A stretch of 64,000 bases of DNA from Trichobilharzia szidati (lineage: Eukaryota > Platyhelminthes > Trematoda > Strigeidida > Schistosomatidae). Made by a program: the position numbers and the translations under genes. How positions within the stretch are numbered: position 1 is the stretch's first letter; each line of letters starts with the position of its first letter. Location of the stretch: assembly GCA_944472155.2 (NCBI GenBank), contig OX235279.1, forward strand, positions 46,969,564-47,033,563. Reading direction: 5' to 3'. Under the pieces are notes generated by a model. That model saw only the letters and a list, made by a program, of their open reading frames with translations, had not been told where the DNA came from and did no database searches. Below, in pieces: positions 13,001-25,000 of the stretch.

Positions 13001-16000
13001 AGATTTTGCAAGGGCTGAATAATTTCCGGTGGTTGAGCTGGATTAATGTTAACCTGACAGGTTGTTGAGCATTCACCAAGTGGATTGATTGCACGACACA
13101 CATATACTCCTGAATGACTAGCGACACGACACTGTGGAACCTGTATGAACATTATGAGGATAGAATGTGAAAAAGCAGTTTAAAATGTCGTATTTATGGA
13201 TTTTGTTTTTTTCCTCAATCATGACATAGCTGATAAACTTCTATGACTGAAGTACCAAGTGATATAAATCTGATCCTCTGAGCTGGTGTAAGTTTCTCTG
13301 ACTTTACAGATATCTTTTGCCAGTGAATAACAGTCATGCGACTAGAAAACGGGTTATAATACATCAAGGAATAGCTAAGACAATGAAATGGAAGTTACTA
13401 GTCAAAGATCCTCTTGATCTCTGAATAGTCTGATAGTCAGCAAAGTATCCAAATTAGGAAATGATCACCATCTTGGAGCTTTCTTGACAACATATTTCTT
13501 ATAAAAACGGCACTAATTTAAATTATACCGGAATGTTTTGAAAATTATCATACTACTGTCCATTACGGACGGATACATCTGTAACATGATATACTCATGT
13601 TGACGACCCAAAAATCATATTGTGTGCAGAAGATCTTAAGAACTCATAACAAATTCCACAGAGAACAGCGGTAACGTGTCACCAAGTTCAGCCTCGGCTA
13701 ACTAGTGCCTAGGTTTTAAAGTTTACACAGCATAGAAGATTGCATGGTGTAAGCAGTTGGAATTTAGAGCTTGATGGTCATATACAGACTATATGAACAT
13801 CGAATAGAGATATACTCGAAGGGAATTACAATGAACAACCAAACTTTTAAAATTGCCTATTGTAATCTGGTGCATCCTCATTTGATAAATTATGTTATAA
13901 ACTTCTGTATTGGATTCGTTGGGTGTCATGGATTTTTATCATGATCATTGAAGAAATATATTTTTCTCATCAGTGTATCTGATGTACAGACAGAAGTGGA
14001 CTGACTCTGCCCATTGTTTCTGATAGCCAAATTTCCCAACGATACAGGAGGCGAAAAAGTCTGGTGCTACTTCACACAGAAAATTAAACTTCAACTAGCC
14101 ACACACCTGCGTCGGTGGCACAATGGTAGAATGCTCGCCAACCACGCATGTGGTCCACTGTTCGATCCCCGGCCGACGCACTCCTTTACCTTTCTAAGCC
14201 AGTAATAAGACTGGTAAGAAGGGAAGGTTATGCATGAGGCTGTCAGCCCCATCCTGTAAAAATATTAACACCACTGTTACGGAAACTTCAAGCCTCTAGC
14301 TTGAAGCCCTATGTTCCACTGGGAAAGTAAAGGAATAAAAAATTTTATAAATTCACATATTTACTGTTCCATTAGCCCTTAATTTCTTCAATTTGATAAG
14401 ATTTAATTTCAGAATGAAAGTTAGTCATGCGCAAAGTAATTTACAAGAATGGCATAGTTTTTCTTTTCAGACTTATAGGTGCTCCTTAATTGTGCTCATA
14501 TCACGTCCTCATTGTAGTAAGTCAAAGAATAGGATTAGAACCTCGCAACTATTGGGATAAGAGAGTTTCAAGTAGGACTGCGGTAGTTCACATCACTGAA
14601 TCAATTTCTAAAGACACAGAATGTGAATATTACCGATTCGGTCCCACTGCAAACAGTTTTAGCACTACAGATATCTTCAAACCCATACCTTCCGACGTGG
14701 GGGATACTGATGTTTACTATTCCCCGAAAAAGTCAAATGAGAACAGAAATAACTAACTGCTGACTATTAAACCAAAGTAACAGACCAGTAAGACAAATTG
14801 CCTACTCAATCAGAAAAATGCAGACAAAACATTAAACCAGTTGTACAAATTTTATCATTGATTATATTTAAGTACTATTATTAGTAGTATTATCATTATC
14901 AATATCGTGATCTTACTCTCAGTATTCCTGATCCGGCCAATTGAGTAATTTTAAAGTCAGGATTCTGATCTATCAACTGATCATTTCTATACCACGACAG
15001 GAATGGAACAGGCTGACCAACAGCTTGACAGTCTAACACTAGTTCCTGCGTTTCGTCAATGTAAGTCGACTTGAGATGTCTGTAAGGGAAGAAAAAGTCA
15101 CGAGTGTAAAGACAGGTAATGAAAATTAAATCAAGTTTATCAATACTTTTGAAATTTACGTGCTTATATTTCTGAAGGTAACCTTAGTGTTCATTTAATG
15201 CCGGATTTTTTTTAACTCCTGAACGTTTTGATATCAATCTAGACATTATTTTCAGTACAGGTCAATCAGCAATTCGAGTTGAACTTCTCTCCATAGTTAC
15301 TCTCTAGATGAAGGTAATATCAGTCAACTGAAACAAGTGAAATGCAATAATGGGATGGTCACAACGTCTCCTTATAAGGGTATTTGTGTAATCTTGATGG
15401 GAAAGAACCATTGTATTAGGAAAGTGTCTAAGTCGCTTTCAATTAAAGCAGATATCTCAAACTAACGTAATAGGTCAAACAAATAAAAAATAATGTTAGG
15501 TGAGCCTGGATGAACTGAAAGCATGAAATGAAAGGATTTTGTGTACAATTTTCCTAGCACTTTGTTATTACTACTAAAGTTAGTGCAGCTACTTTTGAGT
15601 ATAACATTTAGTGGCGAAAAATGCCAACATTTATTGTAACATTGTTCTGTTTAGTACACCTTTGAATTATAATTTTTTACGGATTGAGAAGACAATCAGA
15701 GGCCAGTAAGTTAATGATTAAAGCCTCATAGTTCACTTATCCTCAGTCTCTATATAGTGTTCAGAACTCCTGAGTCCCATGGTAGATGAGGTTGGATCAG
15801 CTTATTAATGAATTTCCAAATAGTCAACGCCACTGACACGGCCTACCTGAAAGTCAGTTGCTCCCTGTTCATAATATAGGATATCAAAACTTTCACATTT
15901 TATACATAATGTAAACGTTTCAGGTGACTTGGCTTCACCTTACTACTTGAAAGCAGTCTGACTTGATGGCTACCAAGCCATGACATCGCTTTTCATCTAC

Positions 16001-19000
16001 ATCAGGGTTAAATGTTTAGTTTCCACGTCATCACGTGGGAAACTAACTCTTAATGTCTCTTCATGTCCTACCTAATGTGAACGTGTGAAAGCAAGTTCAT
16101 GAAGTGCAAAGATCTTTTTCTGTTGACTCAGTATAGGAGTATTTCATTCATTAAAACCTAATATCTTGAAAGGAAGTTAGTCATCTAGTCCAGGACGAAT
16201 GAAATCTCTCAAAAAGTGTAAGTCATTGACTCGTCTACACAGAAAAAAAACAATACGGTAAAGGAATTCACATATTTATAATAGACTAACTTGATAAATT
16301 GAGGTGGTTCACCAGTTTCACGAACAGGCTTTTGTTCTCTAACACTTCTAGTAGGCTGGATCATACTTTCATCAGCAGGTTGTGGACTGATTGGCTCGAT
16401 CACTGTTAAAGTGCATCTTGTCTCAGCTTTACCGTATGGTGTGCTAATATGACATGAAAACACTGCATTGTCTTCAGTTAGTGTTTCAGATATTTTTAGA
16501 CTGGCTGAATTGGGAGTTAAATTTACTTCATAATCTGGTGTAATCACTGGCAAACCATCTTTGTACCAGGTTACTTGTAATTGATTAGCATCAAATGGAT
16601 TCGCATCTGGAAATGGTGTAAATGAATCAGAAGAAACGGAATTTGAAATTGGAGATAAAAACAATCCAGTCTGTATTCTCGTCTTTAATGTTTGATTTAT
16701 GTCATGGCTTAGATACATTTGTGTATGGTGGCAGTATGTGTATGTACTCTATACTGAGTATAAACAATGTCTCGTGAATATGGACCGTATCAATGCTTTT
16801 TTAAGATTATCGCTAATATTTAGAAATCAGTCAAAATAAAAATGTACTTGACATAAGTTTCCTGCTTGTCAGTACTAGTTAGGAGGACGTTGATGGTGTT
16901 TTGCGACTCTAAAGTTTAGAATCTCAGTGATAAAGGCATATGTTAGACTAATCCTTGACCTAAAGCTTCGTGCCCATTAACAAACGACACACTCACTTCT
17001 AAGTTGTGAAGCGTACTTCATATACAATTCCGAAACAGGATCCACTGAAAGGAGGATATTTTATCAGCAGTAAAGTCGAGTAATGTTGCCTAAGGTCCTG
17101 AATAAATGACTACAGCTTCATTGATTTAACACTAAGCAGTAACCAATATCATGTATGGAGTCCTCAATGGCGGTCGAATTCTAATAGCCAAATTTGTAAT
17201 GTAATCACTAAGTTTGCTGGTTCGTCATCACCGTGCGCTTTCACTCGATGCCCATCGCTTAAAACCACTCAGCATCAAAATAAAATGGTCTGACAAAATA
17301 AACATCCTAGTTTGAAAATTATATTTATTAATTATTGTCACCTGAGGATAATGCTTACCTGGTGGTAGGCCTGAATCGAATTTAGTCTCCATAACAACCT
17401 TTTTACCTTCTTCAGTAGTGATATTTTCCAATGGCTTGGTAATAACTGGTGGTTTCGCTCGCACTGGCATTACTATAGACGTTGATCGAATTTGATCACC
17501 GGCCACTTGCATACCTTGTGGTCGTTGTAAATCAATAAACTGTTCTGTTCTCACACGTATTTCATCAGACATTTGATTTAAATTGTTTATAGTTGTTTGA
17601 AATCCACTAATAAGTGGCTGTATAAGTTGTTTGGCTTCCACAGCTTTAAATTAAAAAAAGTGATTAAGAGATAGTTTAATAAAACTCAGTAGAGGTAATT
17701 TTGTTACATAGCGCAAATGCATCAGTTCATTGAGTACTTAGGAGGTAGGTTATACCAACTTCTGGATGTTAGTTATAACTGAACATTATCGTTTAGAAAA
17801 AGTGTGGACACGTACACTTACTAGCATCGTGTACTGAAAGAGACTACTTGAAATGAAAGGTCCCTCACAAAATATGTAGGCAACGAGATTCGATAATCTC
17901 GACCTAGTTGCATGAATGCTGCACTGCTAGAGGTACTGTTTACTCATAGATCCTAAAAATCTTTTTCGCGGACTAATGTTACTGCATAACCGGAACCAGA
18001 TTTAGATGAATTGAATAGCCATAAACCGCAGCGGTGAATACTAGTGATAATATTCACATGTTGGGTTTATCTAGATTTAGCTTCTTTCAGGGTAGATTTC
18101 GACAAGTAAGTCGTTAGAGCTAAACAATAACTGAAAGTGAAAGAGACTGACAGCTGCTTCAGCCTAGCTTTGAAACTGTCAGCATTTTATCCATACTCCA
18201 GTAAGGAATCAAGTATATCATCTGTCAAGTTACTTTTGGACCTTCGAGTTAGAATCAGATAACTCATTCCTTTATCAAATGTTATTAATTCGCTATACAC
18301 ATGAACCATTATTTAATGTCTTTGGTGGTCCAATGCTGTCTAGTTTTCAGCATTTATGTAGACGGTATTGGTTGGTAGCTGAATCTATCTGAAAACTGTG
18401 GCATCTTTGCATTTAAGCCTTTCCTACCGTCAATACATGCAGGCCAGCGGAAGGAAGATATGAACACCTGCTGTGTCTTTTCGCCTACCTATTAAATATA
18501 ATGATACAGCGACAGAGATTCACAGAAAAAAATCGTATACGAATACTCTGGTTCAGTGATTCGACTGTCAGTTCATGAGTTGCACATCTAATTGTTCCCC
18601 AGACAGGTTAATTTGATTGAGTATTTTGTTCAGTGGTGCATCGGTGGCACAGTGGTAGAATGTGGTCCGAAGTTCGATTTCCGGCCGACGCACACCTTTA
18701 CCTTGCTAAGCCGGTAGTAAGCCTGGTAAAGAGGGGAAGTTGGGCATGGGGTTAGCAACCCCATCCCGTGAAAGTAAACATCACTGTTACAGAAACTTCA
18801 AGCCTCTAACTTGAAGCCCTATGTTCCACTGGGAATGTGAAGGAATAAACATTTTTGTTCAGTAAATATAAACAGCATATTCAGTCTAACAAGTTCATAG
18901 AATATGTATGTTGAGCATATATCTGTCATTAAATGTTCATGCAGCACGTAGCAAATCTGCTTTTAAATATCTGAAAATTTGTAGTATGGCTGTAACAAAA

Positions 19001-22000
19001 GCCTCCATGTTACCAGTTCTTAAATCTAATGTTATTGATGATGAGATAGAATAGGTTACGTTTAGCAGACAGGTCTGATTGTAAACAGGCAGTGACAAAG
19101 GTTAATCAATAATTTACACAAACTATTTACTCAAGAATGTTTATCCAGTTTCCTAATGACGTATCTTAACGTTATATTTCACAGCAAAGTAACACAGTAA
19201 CGAAATGAAGTTGCTCTCGATGAGGACATAGAGAAGGGAAATTTGATCCAGTGATGGTTCCAGGTGTAAATGTCTTTGATTCCATACACAGAATTGACAT
19301 AAGTATTTTTGCTTTACGGATTCACAGGTAGAATGAAAGATAACTCTATTACTTAAATCAGTGATTCAGATATGCTTATTTGCACCACAAACTACTCGGG
19401 GAGTTTTATTCAGAAAGAAATATGAGATAGAATAATTATCAAATTATGACATAACACTTTTTCAAGAAACTTACGTCGGGGATATTGAAAAGCTAATTGT
19501 TCCAATACTGGTATATGAGTATCAGCCAATACACGTCCTCGGTTAATTTGTTCAGAAATTTCAAAACGAATCTGTTCTATTTGATGGGTGTTTTGTAGTG
19601 AAATCTCAGCAATACGACTTTTAACATTATCTAAATTGAATGTGATCTGTGAAAGCACATTCTCAGCCATACTGACAGCGTTTAACAGACGTAGTGTTAA
19701 ACTAATTTCTGTCCGACAGCGTACAGTTTCTTCCGTAAATGTGGTAAGACGTGATTCAAGTTGCTCGTGACGACGTCTTGTGACGTCCATTAGATCAATA
19801 TTAGCACCAGTATATTCATTTGGTGATGGCTCACCCTGAATTAATTGCAGTCTCATATCTGGTGCACTTGAATGTATGCGACCTCGTAGAACCTAAATAC
19901 GTGATGAAAATGAAACAAAAATGCAGTAAAACAAAGTAGAGAGTAGAGTTAATTACTTGGCGATTAGATAGAATCAGTCATTGTGGAGAACAGGACCTTT
20001 GAAGATGATATTAAACAGCTTCTCTCCCTCATACTGTGAAAACATCGTGTTGACTAACATACACCATCTACAACACCAGTCTAGACTGTCTGACATTGAA
20101 AGAAGTACTCTGGAAATTTATCTGGAGTTTCCACTCTTTAAAAATCCAAGAATATTCTATGATCAATTGTGCCAGTTTCTTCATCCTAATCACTTATCAC
20201 CTCTATTAACAGTTATCTAATTCTCTGGTAAGCAAATACCATAAAGAACATCTTCAGACATTTCAACAGCTTCTATGTCGCAATACACCTTGCCTAAAGT
20301 AAATGCATTAAACTGAAATAATTGCGTTAACAAATTCAGCTGCTAGTTCGCCTCCAGTTACTGAGAATGTATTTTATGCCTTTTTATTGAATATACATCC
20401 AAGCAGGCTCTGCATCTATTTCGCACATTCTTAGAGGAGTCATTGGTTTAGCGCATATTAGCCAGATAAGTTGATAAACCTTTTGCCAAAAGTCACCCTA
20501 GCATTTATTCTGCTCAGAAATGTTGCCTCTGCGAGAACACTCTTAAATAATTTAGTCTTTGAATAATGTGTTTCGTTATTAGAATTCACAAGTTGCTTAA
20601 GCTACTGACTGAATGGGTACTAGTGCATTCGAGTTCTAGTTAAACTGGTCAAGTGTAACGCAATAACAGCATATACAGTTTTTGTAGGATAAAGTGCCAC
20701 AATAAGATATACATATTTACACGTCTTTTGTAAAAAATTATATTTGTAAAATCTCAGCGAGATTGAAATGAGTAATTCCAACGTTTCGTTCGGCAATCTG
20801 GTCCGAATGCAAATCCTAAATCCGTAGCTGTCGAGTCATCTGACAACTCCAGAAGGTCGAATAAAGCAGCTCAATCTTCAGAAAGAAGACAAAGCAATAA
20901 GTCCGACAGGGTGCTTCTACTAAACTCTAATCCTAAACACCATAATTTTGAAACTAAGTCTAATCATAAAATTCTAGAGACTAGCAGTTTGAACAGACAT
21001 GAAGGTGTGATGTTAGCTGATGCATAGAAAATCCTGATTAATAAATAAAAATGGATATGTATCACTAATTATTAATACTTGGTCAAAATTCTCGACTGTC
21101 CATATCTTCTTATGGAGTCATTAAGAAATGTTTTACAACTGTTTAAACACACACATATACACACTCTGTTTAAAGTGTTTAACAAAGGTAGACCAATATT
21201 TGTAAGTCCGAGGTCAAATTTTGATCACAGATCATACAATTTTGTTTATTATACTTGTTGAATGACTCATGATTGGACAAAGTGGTTTTTAAAAACAAGT
21301 GATATTTCCTTTTATATATAAACCTCTGTTATGTTAATTCGATTAATTTCCCTGAAGAAGTTGGGACCAGATTGCCGAACGAAACGTTGGAATTACTCAT
21401 TTCAATCTCGCTGAGATTTTACAAATATAATTTTTTACAAATGTCCACTTCTCACTCGGCGCCCAAATATTTTAGAACTATTCTGTCAAATCTTGACGAC
21501 AGTTCACTTGAATTACACGTCTTATTGATTGGGGAACTTATAAAGCGAGGGGAATTTGGAATTTTGTTGACTTACATTTGGCTACTAGGACTTTCATGTA
21601 TACAGCCATTAACAAATATTCTCTGATAAACTTAAATTTACGAGCTGCTTTTACTTAAATTTCAATCAGTAAAGTGATGTCTGAGTTGTACACAGCAGAA
21701 GAAGAAGAAAAGGAAAGCTACTTTGTGAAAACGAAATCAGTTGGCCATATTTTTAAAACTCAATAGACCTAATGTGAATCCCAGTTAAAAGTGAACTCTA
21801 AGCAATTATCTAATAAACAACAGTTAATTTATGCTTAAATTAATACTTGTTATTTTATACTTACCGGAACAGTAGCCTCAATTTGACTCAATGCTCTGTC
21901 AGCCATTTGAACTTGAGAAATCGGTGCAGTCAATGAAACCATGCCCATAATTTCCTGTAATTTCCTCTCAGCCATAACTATTTCTTCTTCAATTCCCTTT

Positions 22001-25000
22001 AAAATATATATATAGGAAATTGTTTACACTGGAATTTTAGTTAAAACACAAATATTAATGAATCATTTCACATTTCAATGGAATGAATCATCAAACGGGA
22101 TAAATAAGATAGTAAAAAAGAAATTCGCTATCGTTGGCCTGTTCAGATTTGTCTAAATATACGATACGATGTAGTCAAGTAAAACTAGTGAAACGTGGAT
22201 ACATGATCTACGGCATCAATTGAAAATATAAAAAATCGATACATTTTGTTTTATTTTTCTCGAGACTTACATCGCGAGATTATAAAACTGTAAATGGAAA
22301 ATCGGCTAAGCACATGGTTAAAAAAAGGCGTTTTGAGCTGGTTTTTCCAAAGAGACATTACAACTATGAATCTGACGGGCTATTAATTTTGATAGTGATC
22401 AAAGCTTTATGTACTTGTAAAATAAAATTTGCCTAACAGGACAATGGTCATGTTCTGACCAAATTGCAACTCTACGCATCATCATCGAACAAAGCATGGA
22501 ATGGCAATCAAATCTCTACCTCAACTTTATAGACTTTGAGAAGGTCTTCGACATCGTCGACCGCGAAGTAATTTGGAAACTACTCGAGTACTACGGCGTA
22601 CCCCAAATATTCATCAACCTTATCCAACAGCTGTACGACAACGACACATGTCAAGTGATCCACAACGGAAAACTCAGTGAGGCGTTTAAAGTAAACACAG
22701 GAGTCAGACAAGGGTGCTTATTATCATCAATGATATTCCTAATTGTGGTGGACTGGATTATGCGTCAGACAGTGGGAAACGACAAGACAGGGATATCCTG
22801 GACCGACGTGAAGAACCTAGAAGACCTGGATTTCGCGCGTGGATGATTCATGTTTGATGTCACACAAAATCGAAGATTTACAAGCGGAAACCGACAAACT
22901 GGTGGAAGAAGCAGCAAAGATAGGAAGGAATCCAGGTGAACATAGACAAGACGGAAGTTATGAAAATAACCAACCAACAACAACAACAGCAACATCCAGC
23001 GCCAATCACCATCAACGGGAAGGATTTGAAAGAGGTTACTTCATTCACTTATCTAGGGAGCATTGTCTCAACTACTGGAGGAACGGACGAGGAAGTCAAA
23101 TCGAGAATCGAGAAGGCGAGAAACACATTCATCAACCTGAAACCAATCTGCAAATCTTCGTCACTCAGCAACACTCAACAAAATTCGGATTTTCAATACA
23201 AACGTCAAGTCAGTCAGTTCTTCTATACGGATCAGAAACTTGGCGGGTCACAAAGAATATTTCCAACAGCCTGTTGCAGACCTTTATCAACAACTGTCTT
23301 CGTTCTATACTGAAGATTAGATGGCCGGAAAGAATCACCAACAAGAAACTATGGGAAGAAACAAAACATGAACCAATCGGCTAACAAATATGCAGGAGAA
23401 AGTGGAGATGGATTGGACACTCGCTGAGGAGGCCACTGGGTGACATCGCGCGTCAGGCCCTCGAGTGGAACGCGAAAGGGAAGCGGCGAGTTGGTCGTCA
23501 GTGCAAGGGTGACATGGAGGAGATCGTGTGTAGAAGAGTTGAAACAGTATGGACTAACATGGATCCAGGTGAAAAGTACATCAGAAGACAGAAGCAAGTG
23601 GAGACGTGCATTTGAAGCCCTATGTTCCACTAGGAACCTAAGGGAACAATAATAATAATAAAATTGCACAGCGTTCACATATATTGTACAAAATTTTCAG
23701 CATAGTTTGTTGTATGACATTTTCTCTTCATACAGGATCTTCTGCTACAGTATCACGTGACGGCGGACCTAGTGAAACACTTCTGCCTGACATCTGAAGC
23801 GCACACCAAGAAATTATGATCTCTCTCCTTTGTCTTCTTCGGTAAATGCATGTAATTTGCTTGAATGGCAATTAAAAAGTTTCAGGAATCCATTCTGTGA
23901 ACCAAGGAAACTCCCTGACTCACGATTATGGCTTTTCTCACGATAACTAGAGACTTGCGAATCAGCAAGTTGTAAGCACATTAAATACTCGCCAGAGTAT
24001 ACAACGTGATCAAAGGTTATATTGTTTCAGATTTAAACAAACTGAACGGGAGAAATTATCTGTGAAATATCGATGGGGTTTTTCGGTAGGCCAAATTTAA
24101 GCACACCGCCAATATATATATATATAAATCTTTCAGTTGACTACGTTACTTATTTGAAGGATAAAATGAATTTTTGTTTTTTTATTGCACAGCTTTCCGT
24201 CAGCTGCTAACAGCCTAAAAAAATTGGCACAGTTTATTGTAAATAAATGTAAATACTTCAGAAATTATTTTAACTCTAAAGCCATGCCACTGCGAAGCAA
24301 GAGATATGAATACAAGATAGTTGATAATCTTACAACCAGAGTGTATCTATGCATAATATGAGGGATTGTTCCAGAGAGGAGAGTGGGAGTGAAAGTAAAA
24401 CCACTACATAAAAAACAACTAAGTAAACTGGAATATTAATAAAGAATTCAGTCTATTGAGTTGTAGTAAACAAAAGTGATGACTTAACGAAACACAGAAA
24501 CAGAGCAAAGATGTCTAGCTGCAAAGATTAGGTTGAAATCTTCTGATAGCAATAGCTACTAAAAATCGAATCAGCTATGGCTTTTTTTCTGTATATTGAT
24601 TATTTCGAAAGCCAGGGTGAATTCGACTGAATACTCCGTGGTTGCACTTGCACACACTTTCTTACTTTTCATATGAAAATTATTGGGGATATGCTCAGAA
24701 ATTATATATGTCCAAACCAAGTTCACTTTTAACAGTTTGAAAAAATTTGGGCATTGGGTTTGTGATATTCATTATAATAAAGGTTTTTCTTCAAATCATC
24801 AGACACACTGCAAAACAACCTTTTCCATATAAAAGACCAAATCCCTAAATATTCTCTATATAATTGTGTCTATAAAATAAAATGCTTGGAATGTGATGCA
24901 ATATACATCGGACAGACATCTCGAGAAATCAAAATCAAACCGTAGAGCATCTGTGCAGCCATCGAGAAATCCACTTGAACTAGAAAAGCTTGAGAAATCA

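Noticed and set aside
14108..14180. A real tRNA-Gly gene
   Set aside because: The fold is good, but it is the head of a SINE repeated about ten times with the same body and LINE-like tail, and another copy (18637) lacks the anticodon arm.
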